Under the pieces are notes generated by a model that did not search any database, was not told the DNA's origin, and was given only the letters and a program-made list of their open reading frames with translations. From Candidatus Nanoarchaeia archaeon (lineage in GTDB: Archaea > Nanoarchaeota > Nanoarchaeia > SCGC-AAA011-G17 > JAFCDX01), in the NCBI GenBank assembly GCA_028717785.1, contig JAQUND010000016.1, positions 1 to 33,231 on the forward strand: DNA of 33,231 nucleotides. Reading direction: 5' to 3'. How positions within the stretch are numbered: the stretch's first letter is position 1; the number at the start of each line of letters is the position of its first letter. Below, piece by piece: positions 24,276 to 33,231 of this stretch. Position numbers and translations under genes: made by a program.

Positions 24276-25030
24276 AGTCTATCCAGTAAAGATTCCCCAA
24301 TTATATTTCTATAATCTTCCCCCAATAACTTGACTTCTATTAAACGCTCTTTGAAATTTGAATAAAGAGCTTCTCCCAACAGGTCTTTATTTGTTTCTAA
24401 AGGATGATTTGCTGTTATGATAGTACATAGATCTGAATCATCACGTTTAGTAAAAATTTCATCTATATTTGCTCGTTCAGCATCATTTATTTGACTAAAT
24501 AATCTTCCAATATCGTCAATTACGAAGAACTTGCAATTGTTCACGACATAAGTAAAGTAAGCTTTTTTATCCTCGTTTTTCCAACCTGCTCTTACAAACT
24601 CAATTATTTCTGCAGATCTACTAAAGAAAGCCGAATAATAATGTTCAATAGCGATTTTTAAAATGATTATTGCTATTGCTGTTTTGCCTACTCCATGCGA
24701 CCCGGAAATATAAAGTCCAATTCCTTCTTGAGCAGCTTTATCAACTGAATTTATGTATTTCTCAATTTTTTTAATCTGGTCTATATTCGATTCTATAGTT
24801 TCTACTTTATTACGTATAGTCTCAAGATCAAATTTAAAATATTTTTCAGGTATATTAGCAAGCAAAAAATTCTTTTCGAAAAAATCATCAACAGAACTAT
24901 AAAAATCTAACCTTTCAACAATTTTTTCATTTCCAAACTTAGAAATATCTACCATGTGATGAAAATGCGACCAGAATTCATGCCTTCGTGGACTTTCTTG
25001 TTTTTTTCTAGAAATCATTGTTGAATCCAT
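24272..25030 (-). CDS. DnaC/IstB-like AAA+ helicase loader
   Basis: A 252-residue AAA+ ATPase. Walker A is GSHGVGKT (110-117), Walker B is FFVIDDIGR, and a sensor-1-like stretch reads TIITANHP, then a Arg-containing FKERLIEV segment. The N-terminal 95 residues are helical and likely bind the helicase. Its position one gene before dnaB fits a helicase loader. The ATG at 25018 is an alternative start that would overlap the upstream stop by ATGA, the common arrangement here; the ATG at 25030 gives four more residues. Confidence 0.85.
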   Translation of the reverse strand: MDSTMISRKKQESPRRHEFWSHFHHMVDISKFGNEKIVERLDFYSSVDDFFEKNFLLANIPEKYFKFDLETIRNKVETIESNIDQIKKIEKYINSVDKAAQEGIGLYISGSHGVGKTAIAIIILKIAIEHYYSAFFSRSAEIIEFVRAGWKNEDKKAYFTYVVNNCKFFVIDDIGRLFSQINDAERANIDEIFTKRDDSDLCTIITANHPLETNKDLLGEALYSNFKERLIEVKLLGEDYRNIIGESLLDRL

Positions 25031-25902
25031 TCAAAATCTTTTTTTATCTCTTGTTCTCGTCCATTGTCAATCAATATTTTGCAACCTAAAGCGTACAATC
25101 TATTAAGACCTTTAAAATCTTTCATTTTTAAATATGCTTGATATGCTTTATTATCTTGAATCTGTCCTGAGGCAATCTTAATTGCTAATTGCTTATTACT
25201 TTCTTCAAATTCTTGTTTATATTGTTTCAAATTCAAGGTTTTAGCATCTTCTTTCTCACTTGTCTTGTCTGATCTCTCTTCCTTGATTCTTCTCATAATT
25301 CCATGAATATATGAGGCCGGCTTTTTTGCATAATAACTGGTAACATAGACATCACAAGTTTTTTCCAAAACAATTTGAGGTACATCAAAAAATGGATCAG
25401 TCAAATCTTTAATGTCTTGAAGTTCTACTTTTCCTTTTTCTCCATATAAAAATTTGACATGTCCAGAGATAAGTTCAGCAATTTTTTCTGATAGTCTTGG
25501 GTTCGTGAAACTAGAAACTATTCTATAGATATATTTGTCGAGATAATCTGTATTACTTCTTTTCCTTCTAATCTTTATTGCATCATCTGTAAGTGTGACT
25601 TTAAATTTGTCATTTGTCCCAAGTATAGTCCCAATACCCAATTCGTAAGCATTCTGACCGTATGTTCTTTTGACTAGATTCCAGTAGCTTAATTCGCCCC
25701 AAGCATATTCAACTCTTTCTTTGTCATCAGAAACAAGAACATGTTTTTGAAACACAGACGAAGGTATAGAAATGTCATTGCCCTTAACTTTATTATCAAA
25801 ATAAAAAAAACAAAAACGTAATAAAGTACAAAAACTATCAGGACTTAGCAATTTCAAATATTGCTCAAGGAACTCTCTGGGTATTGTTTCCTGAACTTGC
25901 AT
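25015..25902 (-). CDS. DnaD-like / winged-helix replication protein (tentative)
   Basis: A 295-residue protein. The N-terminal 110 residues look like a winged helix, as in phage replication initiators (CTLLRFCFFYFDN, then SSVFQKHVLVSDDKERVEY and a beta-like wing). The part around 170-210 (VPQIVLEKTCDVYVTSYYAKKPASYIHGIMRRI) resembles the DnaD C-terminal pattern of a helix, a gap and Y...I. The C-terminal third is charged and helical. Upstream of a DnaC-type loader and a DnaB-type helicase, an origin-binding or loader-helper role is likely, but the similarity is weak. No clear Shine-Dalgarno precedes the ATG. Confidence 0.48.
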   Translation of the reverse strand: MQVQETIPREFLEQYLKLLSPDSFCTLLRFCFFYFDNKVKGNDISIPSSVFQKHVLVSDDKERVEYAWGELSYWNLVKRTYGQNAYELGIGTILGTNDKFKVTLTDDAIKIRRKRSNTDYLDKYIYRIVSSFTNPRLSEKIAELISGHVKFLYGEKGKVELQDIKDLTDPFFDVPQIVLEKTCDVYVTSYYAKKPASYIHGIMRRIKEERSDKTSEKEDAKTLNLKQYKQEFEESNKQLAIKIASGQIQDNKAYQAYLKMKDFKGLNRLYALGCKILIDNGREQEIKKDFEWIQQ

Positions 25903-25916
25903 GTTATTTTATAATA

Positions 25917-26198
25917 TTAATTGTACCCAAGTTTACTTTTTATGTAACTTCGTAAATCTATCTCTTGGGCACCTAAAGAAATTGCTTGTTGTCTTTTTGA
26001 CTGCACAAGATCATAATGAGGGAAATTACGTTTATTTTGAAACCATGAACGTCTTAAACCTAATTTACCAGCAAATTCATGCAACTCTTGCACATCATCT
26101 GCAAATAAATGGCACCATTTTACATGCGTGCCATATCTTTGGGCAATTTGACTGATTTGTTCTTTTATATAGGATGTTGGTTTGTCTACATATATCAT
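25917..26198 (-). CDS. DUF4031 family protein, 93 aa
   Basis: A 93-residue protein with the DUF4031 pattern: MIYVDKPTSY at the start, KWCHLFADDVQELHEFA in the middle, LGLRRSWFQNK, then PHYDLVQSKRQQAISLGAQEI. These conserved CH, HY and K residues suggest an enzyme or nucleic-acid-binding fold, but the family has no established function that I know. Members are widespread in phages and bacteria. It sits between a short unknown protein and the DnaD-like gene, with one base between the upstream stop and this start. Confidence 0.85.
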   Translation of the reverse strand: MIYVDKPTSYIKEQISQIAQRYGTHVKWCHLFADDVQELHEFAGKLGLRRSWFQNKRNFPHYDLVQSKRQQAISLGAQEIDLRSYIKSKLGYN

Positions 26199-26199
26199 A

Positions 26200-26535
26200 T
26201 TACGTAAGGTCTGTCACTCCATCGCCAAATAAAGCAGCTTGAGTGAATGTATCACCCTTGTCATCATGATAATATAAAATTGTCCCGTCAGGAAATTTAT
26301 CCGTTTCTATAGGATCAATCCCTACAGCACAAGACTCGACATCGAATTTGATAACCCAAGTCTTTAAAGAATCATCATGTTTTGAAACAGTAGTATGAAC
26401 AAGTCCAACGGATTTACAAGAATCTATTCTCCCATTACTTGCAATATCTATAATTCTAAGTAATGCGGTGGAAATAATAGAAATCGCTTGTTTGTCAGAA
26501 ATGTTTGAGGACTTTGAATCTTGGTTCTGATTCAT
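26200..26535 (-). CDS. Hypothetical protein, 111 aa
   Basis: A 111-residue soluble protein with a helix (AISIISTALLRIIDIASNG), then beta-like segments (SLKTWVIKFDVE and DGTILYYHDD) and a C-terminal tail ending GDGVTDLT. The family is not recognised. Its ATG lies 41 bases inside the 3' end of the helicase gene, supporting coupling. It is followed by the DUF4031 gene. Confidence 0.6.
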   Translation of the reverse strand: MNQNQDSKSSNISDKQAISIISTALLRIIDIASNGRIDSCKSVGLVHTTVSKHDDSLKTWVIKFDVESCAVGIDPIETDKFPDGTILYYHDDKGDTFTQAALFGDGVTDLT

Positions 26536-29449
26536 AAATTTGCATTCGTTTCTTTGAATGACCAGTCAGATATCGTATTCTATCATAAAAATCAACTATT
26601 ATGGCTTCTTTTTTTTCATTATTTTCAGCTGAAGGATAAGGTCTTAATGTTCTACCTACACGTTGCAATGACTTGATTAATGATTTGCCCCCACCTGCCA
26701 TAATAGCAGAACCCAGAGCAGGTATGTCTACACCTTCGTCTGCCACAGTGTTATGACAAAGAATGCCTTGACCACTAAAAAAATTCTCGCTTTCTTCAAC
26801 AGAGATGTCATAGACGACATCTCTGTCATAAACTTGCTCTTCAGTTCTTATGATAGGTAAAATATAGAATTGTCCTTCAATTTCATCTCTCAAATAAGAT
26901 CTAGAACCCATTTTAACATGTCTACCAAGACCAAACAGATTGCCTACAACAGAAACTCTAAAAGCATAATTTCTCGTGATAATATCTTTTTGATTTGGAT
27001 TTATTTTTCTTGGTTTTAAATCTGGTGGTACTACACTGTACTTAATTTTATTAAAACCATTTGCTAGTAGAATGCCTACAACACCATCTGTTAATTCTTT
27101 GCTTACAGAACCAAAAACAAATTGATGATCACCATCAAAACTTCCATCTGTTAAAAAATACCCATATAAAAAAGCCATTTGAATTTGTGTATTACTATTA
27201 AAAATATAGTTAGGTACTTTTTTTGTCAATGCTTTACCTATAACTCCTAAAATATCTCTAAATAACATAGAAATAAGTTGACCTCCGAAACAACATCCTC
27301 GTCCAGGAGTGACAACAACATCAAGAGATGGAAATAGCAACTTTAAATTTTTCACCATTAAATCTACTGTATTTGCTTTTCTACTCTTTGCATTCTTATA
27401 AACAAAATGTTCATTAGGTTTTGCTGACAAAAAAAGCCTCCAAGAAGCATTAACAGCTCCATCACCAATCAACATTCCACAGATTTCGCTTAGTTCTTTA
27501 GAATTATCTAAAAACAGGGGCAAAGAAAATTTTTTCCTACTTCTTCTCCAGTTGATTGTTGCACTTATTTTCTTATAATCTTTAAACAATAAAATTTTCT
27601 CAAAAGTAGTTCTGAATTTACCCTTATAAAATTTTACGTTCTCATTAAACCACAAGACAAATGCTTTGTAATACAAAGACTTATTCTCTAATCTTTTCCC
27701 AATTTTATAATGAATTTTCTTGTCAAGAAGATTCATTAGATACTTATATTCAGATTTTATTTTCCTAATATTTGCTTGTGTTAAATTCAGATTGATTTCT
27801 TTTTGATTTCGATCAAGCCAGATTTCAACCTTTCTGTTTTTTAATCTAGAAAATTCTTTTACTAAATCAAATTGTTTAATTTTTTTTGAATTTAAGGGCA
27901 AATTTGTTGCTACAATAACAGTATTACCTTGTTTAGGCTCTACTTTTTTTTGCCTATTATCTTCTAATGTAATTAAAGAATGATTTGATGTTACACTTAC
28001 ACATCTTGTCGTTCCAACAGTTGTTCTAAGTATTGGCACATGTTTTTCGTGTCTAACTACATGAGTAATTTTCTTCCAACAAATTTTATTTTGCCAAAAA
28101 GATAATGTTTGAAATTCTGCTTCTATTTGAGTATTCAATGATGTCTCTACAAATTCACCTATTCTTATCAAGCTTATTTTTTTGTTTTGATCTTTTATCC
28201 AAATAAATTCATCATAAGGCAAACTTGAGCCAACAAGTACCTGAAGTTGCTTTGTGCGCACTTTATTTAAAAGGTCTTTTCGCATCTCTCCATTAACTTC
28301 ACCTTGTATAAAAGCAACAGAACCTACTCCCGCCTTGGCTAGCCTCTCACATAATATGTCTCCATGTGGTAACCTGGTGACTGTAATCAACACAGACTTG
28401 CCTAACTCAAGTAATCGTAGAGTACTATCTATAATCATTTCATTACGAAGGTCATTATTGACAATATACTCTTCATATATATTTCTGAAAGACTTTCTGA
28501 CATATTTGTATTTTGGATGCTCATTAGGATCTAACATATAGATCCAAGGTTGAACAAGATATCCTTTATCTATCAAGAAAGATGCACTTATATTGCAAAT
28601 CTGTCTACCCGAATAAGCATCTAGAACTTTATCTATTGATTTATCACGGTATGGGGTCGCACTTAACGAATACCTAAAATATGCTGACTGCATTAATTGC
28701 ATCATTTGAATATAGACAGGCGCAGTAGCGCGGTGACATTCATCACTTATTACGACTTCAGCTTCTTGAACGACTTTTCTAATTTCATGTTTTCTTTCAA
28801 GAACATGTTTCGAAATTTTTTCTTTAAACATGTTTTCTTCGTCAATAGCACTATACTTCAAATCAAATGCACTATGTAATGTCTGAACTGTACATACATT
28901 GATTTGACGTATATCACAATATCCACCGCCTATTTTCCCGACTTTGATCTTGAACATATTCTCAAATTCATCAGCTGTTTGTTCAAGCAAGTCAATAGAA
29001 TAGACAATAAAAAGAGTTTTCAAATTAAGTTGAGCTACTATTGCTGCAGCAATTACTGTTTTTCCACCACCAGTAGCTACTTTTATGACGCCTCGTTCAG
29101 CTTTTATTGCACTATGTACAACTTCTTCTTGATAATCTCTTAACTTCTTTGCGTGCATTTGTAAGGGATCACCAATAGACGGAATAATACGAGTATCAAG
29201 TACATCGAAAGAAAAATGACATTCTGATAAAATTCTATCAAGGGTAGAGTAGAGCCCGGTAGGATAGCGTAATCTCTCACGTTCAAATAATGGAATTTCG
29301 AGTTCAAAAGTTTCTTTTCTGAAATTTGAATACTCTTCTCGACTATAAGACATTTCTGATTCAATACGTCGAATCAGTTCTGTATTCAGTTTAACATTGG
29401 GTTTAAGATGGGTCCATGTATTGTCAATAACAATTTCAAAATCAGCCAT
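26495..29449 (-). CDS. uvsW: UvsW-like SF2 helicase precursor containing an intein
   Basis: A 984-residue precursor that on splicing would give a 492-residue superfamily 2 helicase. N-extein: a Q-motif-like LRDYQEEV near 103, Walker A ATGGGKT (125-131), DECH box (236-239), SATPYRD (263-269). C-extein: TVADEGVDIP (901-910) and motif VI QRVGRTLRP (929-937). The intein (409-900) sits between Ser408 and Thr901, inside motif V. UvsW-type helicases unwind branched DNA and R-loops and help switch phage replication from origin- to recombination-dependent mode (family knowledge). The start lies just inside the SDR gene's end and the stop overlaps the next gene. Confidence 0.9.
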   Translation of the reverse strand: MADFEIVIDNTWTHLKPNVKLNTELIRRIESEMSYSREEYSNFRKETFELEIPLFERERLRYPTGLYSTLDRILSECHFSFDVLDTRIIPSIGDPLQMHAKKLRDYQEEVVHSAIKAERGVIKVATGGGKTVIAAAIVAQLNLKTLFIVYSIDLLEQTADEFENMFKIKVGKIGGGYCDIRQINVCTVQTLHSAFDLKYSAIDEENMFKEKISKHVLERKHEIRKVVQEAEVVISDECHRATAPVYIQMMQLMQSAYFRYSLSATPYRDKSIDKVLDAYSGRQICNISASFLIDKGYLVQPWIYMLDPNEHPKYKYVRKSFRNIYEEYIVNNDLRNEMIIDSTLRLLELGKSVLITVTRLPHGDILCERLAKAGVGSVAFIQGEVNGEMRKDLLNKVRTKQLQVLVGSSLPYDEFIWIKDQNKKISLIRIGEFVETSLNTQIEAEFQTLSFWQNKICWKKITHVVRHEKHVPILRTTVGTTRCVSVTSNHSLITLEDNRQKKVEPKQGNTVIVATNLPLNSKKIKQFDLVKEFSRLKNRKVEIWLDRNQKEINLNLTQANIRKIKSEYKYLMNLLDKKIHYKIGKRLENKSLYYKAFVLWFNENVKFYKGKFRTTFEKILLFKDYKKISATINWRRSRKKFSLPLFLDNSKELSEICGMLIGDGAVNASWRLFLSAKPNEHFVYKNAKSRKANTVDLMVKNLKLLFPSLDVVVTPGRGCCFGGQLISMLFRDILGVIGKALTKKVPNYIFNSNTQIQMAFLYGYFLTDGSFDGDHQFVFGSVSKELTDGVVGILLANGFNKIKYSVVPPDLKPRKINPNQKDIITRNYAFRVSVVGNLFGLGRHVKMGSRSYLRDEIEGQFYILPIIRTEEQVYDRDVVYDISVEESENFFSGQGILCHNTVADEGVDIPALGSAIMAGGGKSLIKSLQRVGRTLRPYPSAENNEKKEAIIVDFYDRIRYLTGHSKKRMQIYESEPRFKVLKHF
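26750..28225 (-). mobile_element. LAGLIDADG (DOD) intein in helicase motif V
   Basis: A 492-residue intein. Block A begins with Ser409 (SLPYDEFIWI); block B is VSVTSNHSLIT with its TxxH; two LAGLIDADG motifs, LSEICGMLIGDGAV (653-666) and MAFLYGYFLTDGSF (758-771), supply the homing endonuclease core, each with its acidic residue. Block F is VVYDISVEESENFFSGQG and block G ends ILCHN, followed by Thr901 as the +1 nucleophile. Ser1, His-Asn at the end and Thr+1 are all present, so splicing should be possible. The homing site would be the intein-free motif V codons of related helicases. Confidence 0.92.
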
Positions 29450-30239
29450 GGATTTTCAAAGCTTTCCACCATGATTCATTTTCTTTATACCATTCAATTG
29501 TATCTGTAAGCCCAGCACTCATGTCGATAATAGGTGACCATCCATACAATTTATTTAGCTTTGAAAAATCCATAAAACAGGGTTCTATTAATTCTTGTTT
29601 AAATTCTAACTTCTGTTTAGGTATTTGCAAATATTCCATTATAAATAGAGCTATATCGATATCTTTTATTTCGTTGCCACCACCAAATTCGTAAGATTCA
29701 CCGATCTTGCCATAATGAATTAAAGTCTCTAAACATCTACAACTATCTAAAACACTTGTCCAATCTCTTATTCTTTCTGTCACACAAAGATTCTCGCCTT
29801 CAAGCGCATTAGTAATTAAATTAGGAACTAATTCTGATGGGTGCTGGAAATATCCATAATTATTGGATAATTTCAACACCATCGCTGGGACAATAGTTGC
29901 TTCTAAAGCAAGTTTATCAAGTTCTTGTTGTTCTGCAATCTGTAAATATTTTTTGACTTTATATTTCTTCAGTACATCCAACAAAACTGTTGTTCTGATC
30001 GCATCATCAGCAAAATAAACAATAATATCGACTCTAAACCAAAATTTGAAGAACTTTGAGAAATCTCTAGTGTCTACAACATAGGAATAGAATCTGTTAT
30101 TCTTAATTTCTTCAAAATTCCTCTTATCAGCTTCTGGTTTGTCAATACAAATAACATTATAATTGATATATTTATCAAGCAAGTGTTGCACAAAATTTGT
30201 GCCAATAAATCCAGAACCATCAACGACTAGTATGTCCAT
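29442..30239 (-). CDS. SDR/NAD-dependent epimerase-like protein lacking the catalytic YxxxK
   Basis: A 265-residue relative of dTDP-glucose 4,6-dehydratase-type extended SDRs. Kept features: an N-terminal Rossmann start (ILVVDGSGFIGTNFV), KLSNNYGYFQHPSELVPNLITNALEG and RIRDWTSVLDSC, which closely echo the RmlB segments SNNYGPYHFPEKLIP and RDWLYVEDH. Lost features: the first Gly of GGxGFIG is Asp7, and the stretch that normally holds the catalytic Ser/Thr and YxxxK is missing between YLQIAEQQEL and DKLALEATIV. It is 265 residues, against about 310-350 for active enzymes. It is likely an inactive paralogue or a structural use of the fold. GAGGC precedes the ATG. Confidence 0.75.
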   Translation of the reverse strand: MDILVVDGSGFIGTNFVQHLLDKYINYNVICIDKPEADKRNFEEIKNNRFYSYVVDTRDFSKFFKFWFRVDIIVYFADDAIRTTVLLDVLKKYKVKKYLQIAEQQELDKLALEATIVPAMVLKLSNNYGYFQHPSELVPNLITNALEGENLCVTERIRDWTSVLDSCRCLETLIHYGKIGESYEFGGGNEIKDIDIALFIMEYLQIPKQKLEFKQELIEPCFMDFSKLNKLYGWSPIIDMSAGLTDTIEWYKENESWWKALKIHG

Positions 30240-30246
30240 TTGAGCC

Positions 30247-33195
30247 TCAGCACAAGTTGTTCGTGATTATTCTTTCTTCTAAACGGAACAAATCGACAAG
30301 AATAGGACTATCTGATGTGTGTATTCCCTTATTACCTATTTGTATCATAATTAAAAGCTCTCCTGAAACTTTATTTCTGACAAGCAAAGGCATTGCAAAT
30401 TCAGCATATAAAGTATCTACTAATGGTTCTTCAAAAATTATTTCTAACATTGGCTGAGACAGGAATCCTCTTTGTGTTGTCTCAGGAGTAGCAGGAACTA
30501 AGTAATCGGTATCAACCCATAAACGTCCTCCACCATGATAACCATAAACATCATAAGAAGCAAACATCCAAGTATCAGTAGAAAAGCGTTTTCTTCCACC
30601 ACCTGTGATTTCTATAACAGTGCCATTTCTCAAATAATCATTGAATGAACCAGGTAATTTTGGAGACAAAGGAGTGAACATTAATGATGATGTACCAGTA
30701 ATTCCTGACGTATCTATTACACCACCCCCTGTACCATTATTAAAGAAAATACCATGTTCTCTCTTACAAACTAATGACAAATTCTGATTACCTATAGAGC
30801 TACCTTGATAAGGTGAATAAGAGTAAATCAGTTTTATTTGTGCTCCATCATGTGGTGCTCCCAAATAGTCACAGTCGATCCAGACACGATCTCTATTCGA
30901 CATTGTAGTGATATATCCTGTGTTTGTAGACTCAGTACAATCAATAATCAGACCGCCAATATCATATCCAGCTCCCGCACTCAATCTCACTTTCGTTCTT
31001 GTTCCTGCCCATTTGAACTGTGAAACTGTCGCTCCCACAGGTATTTCCCATTGAACTCCATTCGAATTATAAAGACTTATCCTCGAACCTATGGTACCAC
31101 TTGTTGTCGCTCTATGCTCTAGCACATAGCTCAAAGGTTGACCCTGATAAATGTAACCAAGTAACTCTATTTCAGAACCAGGACCTGCAGGTATGTATTG
31201 TAAAGAAGTCAAAGACCCAATAAAATAATCTGCACTAACTAAAATTTTATTTGCTTCCAAATCTGAAACTTGGATTCTAGAAACAATATTCTGCATTGCA
31301 AGTTCGGTTCCACCAGTAGAAGATGTATAGACACCACGTAAATGCTGCAATGGATAAGGTACATATATTGTTTTTGTTGTGACATTTAGTGTTTCTACTT
31401 CTAAAGCTCTTTGTGAACCATTTTTTGATGTAGTAGTTTGGATCAAAGGTGAAATACGAACCTGTTTCCTTGCTCGAACAGATTCAGTCTCTGTGTAAGT
31501 TTGTGCATCTGTTATATTCTCAAATGGGTGTTCAAACAAATCTTGGAATCTTGTAGATTCTGTCTTGATATTCTGTCCTCTTACAACAACACCATTAGAA
31601 GTAGGAAATGATGATGCATTAGCATAGAGCACTCTAAACAAATCGTCCTGAACATTTGTTATACCCTGACCTGCAGGTATTTCAGTATCATAATAAACCC
31701 AAATATCATAATTTGTTCCAACCCAAATTCCAGTACTCATCGAAAAAATTGCTTGATTTGTATTTAGATTAGACCATGTACCCGTTATAACAGTTTTCAA
31801 GTGGTCTTCTAAATAAACTCTTGGTGTTCCCTTAATTATTGTTCCTGAAGGGTATTTAGCAGTGACATGAACAACTATAGTGTTTCCTACAGCCCAGTTC
31901 CCAGTACCTGAACCTCTATAAACATCAAGTTCTACACCAGTTGTACTAACTGAAACACTCGCAAAAATATCAGATTGTTGTGTAATAGCATCAGACCAAT
32001 ATATTCTCTTACCACTTGGACCTACATTACCATACAAATCTGTATATCCAAATATATGCGTGTCTGAAATTGCATCATATGTAAGTTCTTTAATTCTATT
32101 TTGTCTTAATTCTCCCCTAAAAAATTTGTCAAGATTTTGCTCTAACAGTTTATGATAATTCCAACCAGAAAAAGAAACCTTTTGTCTAAGATCTATTATA
32201 TCAGTTGCATCAATGCCATCATGAAATTTTCCATCTGGTCTATCTGAAACAAGTGCTGATAAAACAGCTGAATTTCCAAGTTGATTATAAAGAGCTGTCA
32301 AATCATCACCACCAGTATCGCCCCAAAGATTTGTAGGTCTTCTATAAATTTTAAACATTGGAATAGCATAAGAATAACCATCTACAGTTTGTAATGCAAT
32401 TTGAGAAGCTTCATTTCCAAATCCTGCTCTCCACAAACCGACATCACCTAATTCATGAATCATATTGGTAAAATTGTAACTTGCTACTTGTGATACTGCA
32501 GCAGCACCCTGAGCTCTTACATTAGTGTCATCAAATCCATAAGAATCTGTACTCATAAAATCTACATTTGAAACTACTCTGATTCTATATTGAACTTGAA
32601 CTCTTTCTGATGTTTCTTCATCAAAAACTGTGTCTATAGAGTCATCAACTAAATTTGTTCCACCAAATTGTACATTACCAAATTTGTAGATATTATCTGC
32701 GTCCGGTTTATTTTGAGCAATTGGAAGATTGTTCTCATCTCTAGCTCTAAGCTGTGCTCTCCAAACTTCAAGAAAAACAAAATCCCAACGTGCTGCACTT
32801 CCAGCAGGTGAAAGAGTGATTTGATTTAAAATTGTATCAGTGTAATTTACTCCTCCTATTAAAACAGGGTATCCATTAACGACAGCATTCGGAATAACAG
32901 CTTCTTGATTATCTTCTTGGGCATAAAATCTAATCGTATTTGCAATTCCACAATTTGTGCTGCTCTGATTTTTCCCAAGAGATAACCACCCGCTTGGGAT
33001 ATTAGATTTTATTAAATTGGAAACTGTGTTTCCTGCAACATCATTTAACAAATTCCATTCAGAATCTAATGCAGCTTTACCTGTTCGCCATATTACATTT
33101 GAAAAGTTTCTGAAATTTGCTTGTAAAGTCCTGCTTACAATTTCTTCTGAAGGAGTTCTTTTAAATACACCATAATTATTAGTTCCATTATCCAT
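30247..33195 (-). CDS. Large virion-type protein, probable tail fibre/baseplate component
   Basis: A 982-residue protein rich in Gly, Ser, Thr, Asn and Asp with repeated short beta-like segments and few charged clusters, the composition of phage fibre and baseplate proteins. The N-terminal half is more globular (for example FVFLEVWRAQLRA at about 139-151; HDGIDATDIIDLRQKVSFSG at about 328-347). The C-terminal half has many beta-rich segments with TGTWSN, GYIYQGQPL and GGVIDTSG. No signal peptide, membrane segment or enzyme motif is seen. It is preceded by AAGGAG at six bases. It is separated in function from the replication genes that follow, so it may be the last gene of a structural operon. 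The exact virion position is inference. Confidence 0.6.
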   Translation of the reverse strand: MDNGTNNYGVFKRTPSEEIVSRTLQANFRNFSNVIWRTGKAALDSEWNLLNDVAGNTVSNLIKSNIPSGWLSLGKNQSSTNCGIANTIRFYAQEDNQEAVIPNAVVNGYPVLIGGVNYTDTILNQITLSPAGSAARWDFVFLEVWRAQLRARDENNLPIAQNKPDADNIYKFGNVQFGGTNLVDDSIDTVFDEETSERVQVQYRIRVVSNVDFMSTDSYGFDDTNVRAQGAAAVSQVASYNFTNMIHELGDVGLWRAGFGNEASQIALQTVDGYSYAIPMFKIYRRPTNLWGDTGGDDLTALYNQLGNSAVLSALVSDRPDGKFHDGIDATDIIDLRQKVSFSGWNYHKLLEQNLDKFFRGELRQNRIKELTYDAISDTHIFGYTDLYGNVGPSGKRIYWSDAITQQSDIFASVSVSTTGVELDVYRGSGTGNWAVGNTIVVHVTAKYPSGTIIKGTPRVYLEDHLKTVITGTWSNLNTNQAIFSMSTGIWVGTNYDIWVYYDTEIPAGQGITNVQDDLFRVLYANASSFPTSNGVVVRGQNIKTESTRFQDLFEHPFENITDAQTYTETESVRARKQVRISPLIQTTTSKNGSQRALEVETLNVTTKTIYVPYPLQHLRGVYTSSTGGTELAMQNIVSRIQVSDLEANKILVSADYFIGSLTSLQYIPAGPGSEIELLGYIYQGQPLSYVLEHRATTSGTIGSRISLYNSNGVQWEIPVGATVSQFKWAGTRTKVRLSAGAGYDIGGLIIDCTESTNTGYITTMSNRDRVWIDCDYLGAPHDGAQIKLIYSYSPYQGSSIGNQNLSLVCKREHGIFFNNGTGGGVIDTSGITGTSSLMFTPLSPKLPGSFNDYLRNGTVIEITGGGRKRFSTDTWMFASYDVYGYHGGGRLWVDTDYLVPATPETTQRGFLSQPMLEIIFEEPLVDTLYAEFAMPLLVRNKVSGELLIMIQIGNKGIHTSDSPILVDLFRLEERIITNNLC

Positions 33196-33231
33196 TTTTT
33201 ACTCCTTAAAAATCGTTGAATTCATAAAAAA

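Noticed and set aside
33199..33231. C-terminal end of another gene at the right edge
   Set aside because: An open frame ending in TAA at 33201-33199 is visible, but only about ten codons are in the window, too little to support a gene.
1..33231. tRNA genes or an origin of replication
   Set aside because: No cloverleaf-like sequence with conserved T-loop was noticed, and no iteron clusters or AT-rich repeat arrays stood out in the short gaps; a computed scan would be needed to exclude them fully.

Overview
This window reads as part of the genome of a large, strongly AT-rich tailed bacteriophage, apparently a T4-like or jumbo-type myovirus. All convincing genes lie on the minus strand, so transcription runs from high to low coordinates. 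Genes are packed with ATGA or TAATG stop-start overlaps and gaps that are mostly under 60 bases. No gene-free stretch exceeds 300 bases, and I saw no tRNA, rRNA, CRISPR array or insertion sequence. The phage assignment rests on the replication/recombination complement (UvsX/RecA, gp32-like SSB, UvsY-like, UvsW-like helicase, gp46/47-like nuclease pair, DnaB/DnaC/DnaG, FEN, RuvC) next to a large virion-type protein. The host cannot be inferred.

Layout in transcription order. (a) 33195-29442: a 982-residue virion-type protein and a shortened SDR/epimerase homologue. (b) 29449-26495: a UvsW-like SF2 helicase split by a 492-residue LAGLIDADG intein inserted in helicase motif V. (c) 26535-19666: a small unknown protein, a DUF4031 protein, a DnaD-like protein, a DnaC-type loader, a DnaB-type helicase, a full-length trigger factor homologue, a Cas4/RecB-type nuclease with Fe-S cysteines, and a DnaG-type primase. 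(d) 19489-16288: a sigma-factor-like protein, a NusG-like protein and a DinG/XPD-type helicase. (e) 16275-10594: a flap endonuclease, a tandem HU/IHF-fold protein, a UvsY-like protein, SSB, RecA/UvsX, RuvC and an unknown protein. (f) 10590-4474: Mre11/SbcD and Rad50/SbcC, separated by a PD-(D/E)XK endonuclease and a von Willebrand A (MIDAS) protein. (g) 4477-1: small proteins, including a NYN-domain nuclease, two zinc-ribbon miniproteins, a gene that seems frameshifted, an ATP-dependent DNA ligase homologue that has lost its catalytic lysine, a double-HTH sigma-like regulator and unknown acidic proteins.

How the genes may work together: DnaB, the loader and primase form a replisome core, although no DNA polymerase lies in this window. 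FEN, SSB, RecA, UvsY-like, UvsW, RuvC and Mre11/Rad50 form a recombination-dependent replication and repair set. Sigma-like and NusG-like proteins encoded back to back suggest phage redirection of host RNA polymerase. The most unusual items are the phage trigger factor inside the replication operon, two apparent pseudoenzymes (ligase and SDR homologues lacking catalytic residues), the tandem HU protein, and the vWA protein between the Mre11 and Rad50 genes. All functions come from reading motifs in the translated sequence; no database search was run.
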